A stretch of DNA of 64,000 bases from Nissolia schottii (taxonomy: Eukaryota; Streptophyta; Magnoliopsida; Fabales; Fabaceae): the NCBI GenBank assembly GCA_003254905.1, contig QANU01073111.1, positions 1,034,774 to 1,098,773 on the forward strand, written 5' to 3'. This document shows, piece after piece, positions 12,741 through 24,155 of the stretch. The notes beneath the pieces were generated by a model that was not told the DNA's origin, did not search any database, and saw only the letters and a program-made list of their open reading frames with translations. How positions within the stretch are numbered: position 1 is the stretch's first letter; each line of letters begins with the position of its first letter. Made by a program: the position numbers and the translations under genes.

Positions 12741-13869
12741 CAACCAATCTTGATGGACCTTAAGCCAAGTTTAGAAAATACTTTCTTAGCTTGATAAAAG
12801 TTTGTTGGAATTTTATTCCCTGGTGGTGTCACCATTTTTGCATTTAATATATACAACCTAATTCACAAAATTATTCCAACAACCAAACATAATTATTTAT
12901 ATTTAACAACTAACAAAAATTAGAGCCTTATCTAACGATCAAATCTAACAACGTAATCTAATATTAATCTAACAACCTAACATAATATTAACATAATCTA
13001 ACAACCTTACATAATATTAATCTAATAAATTAACAAATTTAACTAAAATAAATTAACAAAAAAAACTAACCTGAATTGTTTCTAGTAGTGTACGGGTGGT
13101 AGTGGTGGCGGCAGCAATGGAGAGGGAGAAAAAGAGGAGGGCGGTGGTTGTGGCAGGGAGGGAGAGAAAGAGGAGGACGGAGAATGGTGGCGGAGAGGGA
13201 GATAAATAGGAGGATAGAGAGTATATGGGAGTGAGGTACGGAGCCGTATATATAGCCTTGATTAGGTTGTGGTGCTTCGTTATTACCGTCAGATTTATTT
13301 GATGGTAACCCATCAACCATTACAAATACGGGAAAACGTGTGTCTGTACATATTTTGAGGTAGCTACTGTCAGATATTTTTCACGGTAACTAGTTGAACG
13401 TTACGCACGTAGGGAACACGTGTGTCCCCTCATATTTCAACGTTGTCACCGTCAAAAACTTTTTGACAACAACTTCTGGCAGTAACTTGTCGACCGTTAT
13501 AAACGAGGGAAAAAACGTGTCCCCTCATATTTTGAGGTCATTACCATCAGAAAGTTTTGATGGAAAAGATACTAATTATTTTAAAAGTTATTATTACAGT
13601 TATCATCGGACGAATACAACGATAAATTTTAGCCTAATAAATGCTTTGTTTTACCGTCGGTAACTTTCGGCAGTAACACGTTCACGTCACCATGCACCAA
13701 CTGTTAGCGATGGAAAATTTGTTCCAACGGTAATCATGGCCAAAATTGCTCCGATTCGAACTAAAAGCCATTATTGTCGATTTTATTTGTTATTTCAAAC
13801 GGTATTATCGTCAGATAGAAATCCGACGGTAAGTTTCTGACAGTAATTTGCATGTTTCTGATAGTGATT

Positions 13870-15193
13870 TTCATGCACAATTTTTTTAACAATAATGCAC
13901 AAACTTTTGAACAAATTGAAATAAAAAAATTGATGAAAACAAAAACAAAAATGAACACGAAGAAAAAAAACTTTAGTGCTCATGTGCATAAACTTTTTTA
14001 CACACATGTAGAAACTTTTTAACAACTAGAAAAATTAAAAAAACTACACAAAATACAAAGATAAAAACTGAGATCCATAACATCTTGCGAAGAAGAATAA
14101 AAAAAAATTTATATCAAAATAGTGTGTGATAAATGAAAAAAATGAATTAAAAAATTGAACAAATTAAGAAAAAAAAACCGTTTGTGATAAAATGAAAAAA
14201 AAATGAAGGAAGAATGAGGGGGGAGAAGAGAGAGAGAAAAAAAAGAACAGACGAAGAAGAGCGTGAGGGAGAATGAAAAAGAGGAGAGAAAAAATGTGTA
14301 TTTAATGTGATGACAGAAAAGTGGTGTACACAAAACATTTTTTTCAAAAAAATTAGTGAGACAAACCCCTTACTTTTTTTTAAGAATGAAAAATTGAACT
14401 CCATAAAAGATTAATTAAGGGGATCCAAAGAAAATCTATAAAAGAAAAATGACACCCACTTAGGAATAGTCTTTCAACTTGCACTTATCCTCTCTTGCAC
14501 CTAGACATTCTTTTAGAAGTCTTAATAACTAGACTTCTAAGACAAGTTCACCTGAATCAAATAAAGGATCATTGAACATCCTGTATCGCTTAATCGTCAT
14601 GACACTCCTTTAAAATTAATTTTATGGTACAATTATCTCTGAGAAAAATTTAGAATAATCATAGAGATCTATTATAAATCCCATCATGATAGATCTCAAG
14701 TTTTGTGAGTGTAATTATTTTGCAATTATCCCAAATACACGTCGTCCTATCGTTTCTCAATTTGCAAGTCTAGGCCATGATTAGACATGCATTTTGTAGA
14801 CCACTTAACTGTGAGTTTACAAGCTTAGTCGTTTAGCCTATATATATAACATATATGTTATAATCAACCAGCAAGTTAAGGTCTGCTGCTAATTTGGCTC
14901 AGTAATTATTATTTTTTTAAAAATAATTTTCTTTTTTTAAAAAATAAACATGTAACATGATGAGAGTTGCTTGACATAATAACCCATTAATTTTGGCATA
15001 CAATATTTTATTTTAAAAACATAATAAAAAATTTAAAAAAAATATATTGTGAGTTGCACAGACACTGCAGGTCATCATCCTACAAAGCCGCGGACTTATG
15101 TGATACAAACCTTGTGGACTGGCCTTTTAGCTGGTCAATTTATGTTGCGAGCCAGCCTGTATATATATTTTTACCTCAATATTTTTATATAGA
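13870..15193. other. Intergenic spacer, no gene seen
   Basis: AT- and A-rich spacer to the right of the CACTA nest. The open frames are low in complexity and lack motifs. A minor inverted pair AGATCTATTATA / TGATAGATCT is present near 14665-14695. Confidence 0.5.
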
Positions 15194-15504
15194 TGTTCAT
15201 TCGTAAAAAAAATAATCACTTAACAATCATTTAATATAAAAATAAATATTATAAAATAAAAAAATAAATATTGTTACTAATCACTTTTTTTTGTTTACAC
15301 ATAAATTTAGTATTGTTACAAAATAAAAGAGCAAACATTATCACATAATATTTTACATGCTCATATACATATGTGTTTAATATTATTCATTTTTTATTTT
15401 TTATAATATTTATTTTTTTGTTTTATAATATTTATCTCTCTATTTTGTAATATTTATTTTTCTATTTTAATGATTGTTAAATGACTATTTTTTGTGTGTG
15501 TACA
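15194..15504. repeat. AT-rich MITE-like inverted repeat, about 311 bp
   Basis: The left arm contains TAACAATCATTTAAT after a run of A, and the right arm contains the inverse ATGATTGTTAAATGA followed by TTTTTTGTG. The arms carry repeated AAATAAATATTATAAAA units and can pair along most of their length. No coding potential. A target duplication is not obvious, so the class is unknown. Confidence 0.5.
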
Positions 15505-18500
15505 AATAATATTTTTCTTTCTATATTCTCACACTATGTAGTACTACATATAATAGAATGATAGGTCCATTTAAAGAAATCCACGTAAAAAAAAACAAAG
15601 AAATCATGCTACGAAGAGAATATCTCATTTGTAAATGTCATAACTACTAATTTTATACATTCCAAACCAATAAGCAATTTTGGCAAAATAATCAACAATA
15701 TATATATGTTGGCTGTAAAAAAAATGACGAGAAAAGGAAATATAAATTGCTGATGAGCGTAAAAAGTCATATAAAACTATTTAATTTCATCTATTTATTA
15801 TTTTAAACTTTTGATATATAATATCATAATTATTACAACTAAAAAGTTATGAGTTCAATTCTTATTGACCTTTATTTAAACAAAATTATTCACACTACAA
15901 ATTAAAATAACTCTTACTTAAACAGGCATATAAAAAAATATAAAATTATTTAATTATCTTTTTATATTAGCTTAATTTTTTTATTAAAAAAAATGATAAC
16001 TTTGACAAAGAGTGTGGATTGTCAGGTGGTAGTTCGAATGCCATAATAGCCACCTACTGGCAGTGGCTAAAATGAAATGATGCATGTTTGCCACTGCGTT
16101 CCCTTTCTCCACCTTACTTAATTAGGGATTAAAGAAGAAGAAGAAGAAACATTACAATTTAAAATCCCCATACTATCATTTAATAATCCAAAGGTATTTT
16201 TTGCTGTAGGTGTAGACGATGCAGGACATTAATTAATCATATTATAGCCACGGTACGGACACATTCTGACATCATCCGCACGTTAACCCCACGCCAAAAC
16301 ACATTTCAAACACAATCACCTTTTTCATATTTGTTAATCTCATATGTGTAGTTTTAAAATATTATTATCATCCTAGCTAATTAAGTCTGATTCGAAAAAG
16401 AAACAGGACTGGAGTATAAATCATTGGGTATATAGCTTAGTCTAACTAATAATTAAACTCCTCGTATTTGAAATTTTCTAGAAACACCATCCCCTAAAAA
16501 ATAAAAAAGAAATCTTTTAGAAACACCCAAATGGAGCACCTTCTAGGGGTGTCGTTGGTGGAATAATTTTTCATTCCCCAAAGAAATATTATCTTCGAAA
16601 TTATGTTTTAAACTTAAGTTATTAGAATGGATCTAATAATAAGTGATTTGAGTAATATATATAAAATTTTTAAACTTGATTACAGGCTAATTTTTGAGTA
16701 TAAAAACAAATATGCTTCAGAGTCAGCAAAGTAAATTTTCAAAATATATAATAGCGGTTTAGCAGTGGCTGACTATGGCATCAGTCCGACAATAGTCTTG
16801 CAATGACCTATGGTGGTTTGGTGGTGGCTGGAAGTGGGTTGTGCACGGTGGCTGGTGGCGTCAACCAAAGTCCATCTTCGATCGACCAATAGTGATAGAG
16901 AGGATAGAAAAAAAAATGACTAAATTTTTTTATCTTAATTATTCATAGTATATGCTCTGTTATGGATTGATTTTAAGACGAATATAAGATTATGGGCAGA
17001 CAATATCCTCATTAATTATGACAAAATAAGTGGCAGTATATTTTTTTAATGAGGTTCCTAATTTTATTCTATTTTATTTTTATAATTGCGAGCTCACTAA
17101 ACTATTTTTACTTTTAAACTAACAGTCTTTTTGAATATGCACTAAAAAAGTCAAACAGATAATTGTCAATTGTTTTGAAAGAGAGAACGTAATCTATAAG
17201 CTGAAAAAATATGGATACTCATAATAAAAAGCCAACACTAATTAAGGGCTTAATTATACTTCATGGATTTCACTAATCAAATAATCTTTTTGTTTCATAT
17301 AGAGTTCTTAATTACTCGGCAGTTGCTTTTACTTCATTCAATTATCCTCTACATATGAAGTTCATCATTTTGTGCTTAGTTAAACAAACTAGTCAAAGTA
17401 GAAAGAGCACATAATTGTTGAATTATGGGGTATATTTTCAAACGGGTAGAGAAACTATGATTTCATTCTTTCAATTAGCCACATTGGTCCACATATGTTT
17501 TTAGGCATACAAAATATGAAGTTAATCATGATTGTTACACAATTAATTAAAGGGGGATGCTAGCAACATTATTATAAGGTTGGTCCTGCAGGAATTTGAG
17601 GAAAAAGGGGTATGTGGATGTGGGTTAGTTCGAGTTATATAGAAAGTTAAATAGCAAAAGGTAGATTACAAAAGGCAATAAACTTTTTTAGCTTGATAAA
17701 GTCAAATAGGGGCCCTTTCTCCCATCATAATGATACCTTCACCGCCGATCATAGAGGTTGTGATAGATATGCACCCAAGGTTCACCATCATTGTCTCTGA
17801 TATTTCTTTTATATATATACATGGTGCCCCAAAAGGGACCATATATATTCATTAAAAAAGAATGATACAAAAGAAATCCTAAAATTAAAGTGAACGACAT
17901 ATATATGTACCATCCGCCCTCTTTTTTGATTTCTTTTTCCTTTTATGAGAGACTTTTATGGTGAATTGGTGAGTCATAATTTTTTCACTTATTATTGATA
18001 ATGTGTCTCGTTCTATTATTGTGCACTCAACAGGTTTCGCTTTTGCCCGTGTTGTAATTAATGTCTACAGTGACGGGGGCTAGCTGTTGCATGAACGTTT
18101 TATCATTTATGCAATTTTTAAGGGCAAAGCTATCAACTCTCTCTCTCTCTCTCTATTTAGCCATTTGTCTTGTATAGTTGACTTTATGCCACAATAAAAT
18201 TCCACTAACCACGTAGGACATGGAATTTAGGACAAACGGTATCATTACTATTGTTTGCAACAACCCGCTAGATCTGGTGGTAAAATTGTAACATTACAGT
18301 CTCTCTTGTACCATATTTTTGTTTCCTTTTTCAAAATTAAATCTGCGCTAGAATATCTTTTCCCATCTTTATTTTCCCCTAAGTTGATCTAGGTAGTTAC
18401 TCATCCTTCGCATGTTAGCATCAAAGAAATTTAATTAGAAATTTTATTAGAGAAAGAGCCAAAACGAAAAGGGAAAGTTGGTTGAGCAACGTTTATTATA

Positions 18501-18681
18501 TATATACACTTTAAATTTATTATTAATTCATATTATATGAGAATGACTACAATGAAACAAGATGTTATTTATGAGAGCAAGACAAATAAATATTTATTGA
18601 GTATTAGATTTTACATAAATTATTAAGATTAAAATATAAAAATCATGTGTATTTATCTCACTCGGATATATGATTTCTAGT
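15505..18681. other. Intergenic spacer and distal WRKY13-like promoter region
   Basis: AT-rich spacer with no recognisable gene. A CT microsatellite lies near 18138-18154, and a W-box core (TTGACT) occurs near 18178, which could let WRKY proteins act on this promoter. That is an inference from a short motif only. Confidence 0.5.
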
Positions 18682-18721
18682 CGCGCACGCGCGCGCACAC
18701 ACACACACATATATATATATA
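18682..18721. repeat. 40-nt alternating purine-pyrimidine tract (CG/CA/TA) before WRKY13-like gene
   Basis: A perfect alternation of pyrimidine and purine runs from CG dinucleotides through CA to TA repeats over 40 bases. It lies about 40 bases upstream of the likely TATA box and about 210 bases upstream of the start codon. Such sequence can adopt left-handed DNA and is length-unstable. Confidence 0.85.
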
Positions 18722-18758
18722 AACACATATAGTAGAACCCTCTACAAATTGAGAAAAG

Positions 18759-18768
18759 CTATATAAAT
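18759..18768 (+). promoter_or_regulatory. Likely TATA box of the WRKY13-like gene
   Basis: CTATATAAAT stands about 166 bases before the start codon. A start site about 30 bases downstream would give a leader of roughly 140 bases that is rich in GA, as seen at 18885-18930. Confidence 0.5.
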
Positions 18769-18933
18769 TCTCTCCTACTACACCGAGAAGAAAAGCATAG
18801 TGCTATATATACACTTGCCCTAGAAAAAGAACAAACTATTCCTGTACAGGGATCGAGATTTCTACATATTGGGTTGGATTAGCTAAGAGAGGGTTCAGAG
18901 AAGGGAAAGGAGAGAGAGAAGGGGGAGGAAGTG

Positions 18934-20029
18934 ATGTCCCAAAGTATTAACCAAAGCTTGTTTGAAGAGGACGAGGAAGATCAGATCCCTGCTCATATGA
19001 GCTTCGTTCCTTTCCCTACAAACCTCTCATCCTTCCCTTCTTTCGTTGGATCATGCAATCAATCTTTGAAAGCTTTTGGTGCCATAAATATTGCTCCTCC
19101 TCCTCTTTCACTTTCCTCTCAAGTGGTTTCTGCTGATAATTTGGTAGAAACCTTACTGGCAACCACCACCACTCATCAGAAACCGCGAGAAGATTATCTC
19201 ACTTCTAGTTTGATGGGAGGAGGAGGAGGAGATCAAGTCCTTTCCTTGAACAGATCGAGTGCAAATTCATGGTAAGATAACTTCACTCTAAGTTAATTTT
19301 CACACTACCCCAAAATGCATGTTAGCCTATTTGTTCTTGAAATTACTATTTTGATGCGAGTTTTACATTGTCATTCAACCATATATTATCAAAATTGGTT
19401 GTCTCCTGGGACAAAAAAAACCATGGAAATTCTCAAGACAATCTCATATGAAATTATTGAGCTGAGTATGCTTATACAGCTCGTTGCACATGACTGCCTT
19501 GAGAATCTTAATTTATGGGTCTTGATTCCAGAATGGTTGTTAAGTCATTTTACACATATAATAGCACATAATTAAATAACCAGGCATCAAAATTAATCCT
19601 TGATCTAAATGGTTAACTGTCATACATTGTAAGATCGATCTAACCAGCTGAGTTGGGTCTTGTGCATGCACATGTATGTACCCTTGAATTAATTTAAAGG
19701 GCATGGGGAGGAGTAGGGGATTGCTTGATGGGTAAAAGAAGTAGTGGAGGAGATCATGATGATGATCATCATCATCATCAATATCATGTTGGTGTTTCAG
19801 CCATGAGAATGAAGAAAATGAAGGTAGGAAGAAGGAAGGTGAGGGAGCCTAGGTTTTGCTTCAAGACAATGAGCGATGTGGATGTGTTGGATGATGGCTA
19901 CAAGTGGAGGAAGTACGGTCAGAAAGTCGTCAAGAACACACAGCACCCAAGGTATACATACTATTTCCCCCATTTCAAATTTTAATTTTCAGATCAGCAA
20001 AAGTTGAAAGCATATATGTTTAAATTCGA

Positions 20030-20069
<40 letters not shown>

Positions 20070-21967
20070 ATTAGTTTTGCATACTTTTCTATCAGATTTT
20101 GGCTATGTTTAGAGGTCTAGGATTTTAATTTTGGTGCTTAATGCGGGGATGAGACTACAATCATTAAAAGCTAATTAAATTTCATTAGATGTTGAGTTCC
20201 GGGGGGGGGGGTATGCAAGAGAGTTTTTTTTTTTTTTTGGATGAGTGTTAAAATTAGGACTCTTGAATGCAATAAATAAAAGTGCAAAAATGCTACACAC
20301 CTAATTTTATCTACTCATACATACACCATTAATAATACACAAACTTTATTTTCATGAGTGCACAAATATTACAAACTTAAAGATGATATCCTCAATTATA
20401 TTTAATTAAGTGCACAAACATTACAAACATTAAAATAAAACTTTATATATATAAATATAGAGTGTATGTATAGTGTATATTTTTTGGTGTGTGTATAACA
20501 GGATTCGTAAAATAAAAGTACTAGATAGAATGCAGATTCCTTAGATTCAACGCGCAGATGATAGCATCGCTAGTAGTGTAGGCCTCCTCTTAAGACTTTT
20601 CCCCTACAAAACCCCTTTTTAGGTTTTCGTGTCATTAGGAGGAACTTTTTGCTATGGGACATGTACATATAGAAGTATATATGGAGGGCTCTATTGTGCC
20701 CTTTTTTTATTTTTAGCTCTAGCAACGTTGGCATTTACATACAACAAATTAAAGGATTTAGAAGGTAAGGGTGATTTGCATTCATTATATGTCAAACAAT
20801 AAATAAATAACAACAATTAAGAATTTTTTACAATATTGTTTTCTGTAAAGTATATAACCAAGAATGTGCATAATATCAAGTGATATTGCAAAACATAGAT
20901 TTACATGTGACATTAGAAAGCCATTGGAAGGCAGCTAGCTAGTGATGAGAGCTTCTGAGCCTTATATATGGATGACTTTGGTAATTTGTATGTTATGTAT
21001 AAAAGAATAGTTAAGTATGCTGGCTTATAATTTATGCAGAATTTTGGAGGCCACGTACGTTAGTTAAAAATTCAACCATGTCTAAAAAGTAGTTTTATGC
21101 ATGTCAAGTCAATTTGAGTGATTATAAAATGGTACTCATCTGAAAGTTATTTCTAAAGGGGCTGGGCTAATGATTAAAGAGGGTGTGTTCTCTGCTTTGA
21201 TTATTTGGAAATATTCAAACTTTAAGCTAACACACTTAGGGAATGAAATCTCTGGTGCACCAATCCAATGTGTGAAAGTGCAGTCTCGGTTACCACAAAA
21301 GCTTGCCTGATATATTTTTTTTTGCGAGTTCTGGTATACGTACACCAAAAACTATACACCATACATACACCTCGTACTTATATACATAAAGTTTGTATTT
21401 TAATTCATGTAATGTTTGTGCACTTAATTAAATATAGTTAAGAGTATCATTTACAAATTTATAATGTTTGTGCACTCGTGAGAATAAAATTTGTGCATTA
21501 TTAATGGTGTATATATGAGTGTATGAAATTGAGTGTACATATAGCATTTTTTATTTTTTGCTATATTTTTAAAAAAATAAATGTAAGGCGGGGCTGTGTG
21601 TATAATATATATTTGTGTTATAAACTCTTATATTGAGCAAATAAAAAAATTAAGTGTAAGCCTAACTCAAAGGATTAGCCTAATTGGGTGGGAAAGGCTC
21701 TAGACTATCATAACATTAATGTATTATTATACAACTGCAGTATATAGTTAGTAATGAAATTTTTTGGTGTACAATATTGTTACATAATGTAGAAGCTACT
21801 ACCGTTGCACACAAGATAACTGTAGAGTGAAGAAACGAGTGGAGCGGTTAGCAGAGGATCCAAGGATGGTGATAACTACATATGAAGGGAGACACGTTCA
21901 TTCTCCATCTAATGAACTTGAACACTCCCAAACTTCTTCTGATCAACTCACCAATTTCCTGTGGTAG
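18934..21967 (+). CDS. WRKY13: WRKY transcription factor, group IIc, WRKY13-like
   Basis: Three exons: 18934-19271, 19700-19951 and 21793-21967, joined by GT-AG introns of 428 and 1841 bp, give a 254-residue nuclear protein. The WRKY domain holds [18 protein letters not shown] at residues 182-188, and a zinc finger C202-X4-C207-X23-H231-X1-H233. This is the group II pattern, and intron 2 splits the Arg codon before SYYRC as in that group. The N-terminal INQSLFEE, the SWAW segment at the exon 1/2 join, the basic [10 protein letters not shown] stretch, a His-rich run (about 135-140) and the final TNFLW all resemble Arabidopsis WRKY13. The ATG at 18934 is chosen because the codon before it is GTG and no upstream in-frame ATG exists. 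The family binds W-boxes (TTGACC/T); WRKY13 is linked to stem lignification and flowering. Intron 2 carries two inverted MITE copies and a CT microsatellite (about 20036-20068). Confidence 0.92.
20291..20500 (+). repeat. MITE-like repeat family, copy A (WRKY13-like intron 2)
   Basis: It starts TGCTACACAC and ends GTGTGTATAACA, with internal TGCACAAACATTACAAAC-type phrases and TATTTAATTAAGTGCACAAA. The same body occurs inverted at 21332-21546 and in longer form at 24927-25468. Short inverted ends fit a MITE; no clear target duplication is seen. Confidence 0.7.
21332..21546 (-). repeat. MITE-like repeat family, copy B, inverted (WRKY13-like intron 2)
   Basis: On the plus strand it runs from TGGTATACGTACACC to GTGTACATATAGCA, inverted ends matching over about 14 bases. 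Its reverse complement aligns with copy A along the whole body, including ATATTTAATTAAGTGCACAAA (in part) and the ATTAATAATGCACAAA phrase. Confidence 0.75.
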
Positions 21968-23679
21968 CTAGCTTTGCTATATATATATACACACACACAC
22001 ACGAGAACATGATGATATTAATTTACATGTGTACATGTCTATGGATCCTAGCTATAGGTGTGTGAATTATTGTTGAGATTAATTAAAAATGGAATAAGTA
22101 GCAGAGACGGAATGAGAGTGAAAAATTGAGTGTATGTATCTAGAAATGATGCATGCTTGCTTTGATTAATTGTCAATTTTCACTCCTCTCTCATCTTCAC
22201 TACTTCTAAAAGCACACCATAAATGTGTGTGGCTACCCATTTTTTTTAGTTTTTTAGTTACACTGTGCATAGCTAAACTAGTGTATTGACAGTTGGTGTT
22301 AAAATTTATAAAAACTCAATAACAAACCAGCAATACTTGTATGTTGCCCTTACAGTTAGTTTGATAACTTGATAGCTTGTGATCTAAGGCCGCCGACTGT
22401 TATTAGGCACAGAGAAACGGAGACAAAAAAAATTTTGTATGAGGGATACAAAATTGAAATTTAGAGGAACATAAATTTTCTCTATCTTTATTTCCGTGCA
22501 TCTGTCTCCTTGTCTGCACCAAGCACAACTTAAGTTTCTTTTGGCTTCTATCATATTAACCAAATGAAGTAAATCTTATAGTCAAGTAATATAATGTAAA
22601 GTTGGAGACCAACTAAACGTGTTGTTTTTTTAAGTGTCAACAATTTACATGCTTGATGACAATGTTAAGCAGACAAGGTGTCTTGTATGATTTCTCATTA
22701 TTAATTAAGAAGATCAGTTAGAGATTACATATAATCTTATCAATTGAAAAATTGAATTGTGAGAATCCATTCCCAACCGAGTACATTGGCTAAAATTGAC
22801 TGAACAAATTTTGTAACAAGTAGTTCTGGAAGGCCCAAAGAGAGATAAGGAAACTAAGCAAAACAACGGGAAACCCCAGGAGTTTAGTTCAAATAAATTT
22901 TCAGACAAAAGAAAAGGTTCAAATAATTTTTAACAGAGAAAAACTGGTTTTTGGTCAAAAGAATCTAACAAGTTTATATCGTTTTGTGTACCAAAAAAGT
23001 AAAGTCCGTCCTAAGGCCCACTTCCCACTGGGCTATGATAGATTGAATTTGGACCCCTTTGTGTTATTCCATTCGTTGCATCAAATTGTAAACTTGTTAT
23101 ACAGAATAATGGGCACTTCACTTTAATATACATAATGGGCCATGTCTTCCGTCTTAATTATATAGAGTAGGGGAATTGAGCTTGGGCTATGGGCTGTTCT
23201 AATAACTTGAATGTCAATTGGTTACGACGACAATGTAAGCACTCTATACGCATGACCAAAAATAAAGGCACTCAAAAATGTTTTAAAATGTCTGGTAATA
23301 TTGAAATGTTTTCTTAGAAAGGAGTCAAAATTTAACATTATTGTCACATAAACTAATTAAGATAATGGGTTATACTTTTCTATCTGATGATTGAATGATG
23401 GTAAATACATTTTAATTAGATTAGAAACTAGTAGAGGAAAAGTTAAACAAAAATCACATATATATCATCATCCTTCTAAGCAGAATTAGTTTCAAACAAA
23501 TAAGCCAACATCATCTTATTATTAAACTACTCTTCTTTTCTTGTATAAGCCGATAAGATATACTACACACATGGAATTCTATCAGCATAGAGATAGAGAG
23601 GTATATAGGTATGGATTTTGCCGCTGTCCATATTACTCAAGACAAATAATTAGCCGTATCATCTTTGATCAATGATCCC
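21968..23679. other. Intergenic spacer between WRKY13-like and defensin genes
   Basis: No gene recognised. It contains the WRKY13-like 3' region, a TA/CA microsatellite near 21980-22003 and a small inverted-repeat element at about 22398-22530. Confidence 0.5.
22398..22530. repeat. Small MITE-like inverted repeat
   Basis: The left end GGCACAGAGAAACGGAGAC is answered on the right by GTCTCCTTGTCTGCACC, imperfect inverted arms about 25 bases long around an AT-rich core. Bounds are approximate and the class is not certain. Confidence 0.45.
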
Positions 23680-23688
23680 TATAAATTA
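23680..23688 (+). promoter_or_regulatory. Likely TATA box of the defensin gene
   Basis: TATAAATT lies 50-57 bases upstream of the start codon at 23737. That implies a very short leader of about 20-30 bases, which is usual for small secreted peptide genes. Confidence 0.5.
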
Positions 23689-23736
23689 AGGGCTTTAATT
23701 CGTATATAGTGTGTGTAATATCATTTGAATTTAGCA

Positions 23737-24155
23737 ATGGGTTCCTCTCCTCGTAAATTCTCCGCCATGTTTTATTTCCTCTGCCTTGCCTTCCTCCTTT
23801 TTTCTTTATGGGGTGCGTAGTTACAACAAACTAAATATGTGTTATTATTGTTCTTTCCGTTTACATTTTGCATCTAGATACATTAATTTAAAAGTTGAAA
23901 GTAAAATTTAAAATTGGAGGGAGGAATTAGTATTTGCTAATTAATCCTTGCCCAAATTGATTTTCTTCGGTTTGTTTTTTTGGTTGTTATGCAGAGATAC
24001 AAGTTGCAGGGGCAAACCTTTGTCAAAGGCGTAGCAAAACATGGTCAGGGCCTTGTTTGGACACGGGAAGCTGCATAAATCAGTGCATAACCGTGGAACA
24101 TTCAATTTTTGGAGCCTGCCAAAGTTCAACTTGTTTTTGCTACTTCAACTGTTGA
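23737..24155 (+). CDS. Plant defensin (gamma-thionin family), secreted
   Basis: Two exons, 23737-23812 and 23995-24155, with a 182-bp GT-AG intron after the signal-peptide codons, the usual position in plant defensins. The 78-residue product starts with a hydrophobic signal peptide (about residues 1-25, with FYFLCLAFLLFSLW) and then has eight cysteines at C35-X10-C46-X5-C52-X3-C56-X10-C67-X4-C72-X1-C74-X3-C78. This is the defensin pattern. W42, G44 and E60 are conserved-type positions and G65-A-C67 is the gamma-core GXC. Such peptides are secreted and many inhibit fungi, while others serve in pollen or signalling. The loop between C67 and C72 is short (4 residues) and carries no Arg or Lys, and the mature peptide is only weakly basic, so a classical membrane-active role is uncertain. 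The gene lies between WRKY13-like and BRI1. Confidence 0.9.

Larger units (their letters stand above)
3280..13866 (-). mobile_element. Outer CACTA (En/Spm-type) transposon, decayed, with nested insertions
   Basis: Subterminal blocks dense in TTACCGTCGG-like units lie at about 3300-3780 and 13260-13860. The right end TTTCTGATAGTG (13855-13866) matches 10 of 12 bases of the canonical CACTA end TTTCTTGTAGTG. The left end near 3280 (AAGAATAAGAAAA) is much more degraded, and no matching 3-bp target duplication is seen, so the left border is approximate. Between the ends lie a minus-strand TNP2-type transposase remnant, a younger CACTA insertion at 4298-8480 and an LTR-type insertion at 11048-12460. 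Without those two the element would be about 5 kb, a reasonable size for a worn autonomous CACTA. Confidence 0.75.

Noticed and set aside
13053-13320. Overlapping minus-strand frames of 84-87 codons rich in Pro/Ser/Leu
   Set aside because: They lie in the purine-rich subterminal part of the CACTA element and carry no known domain.
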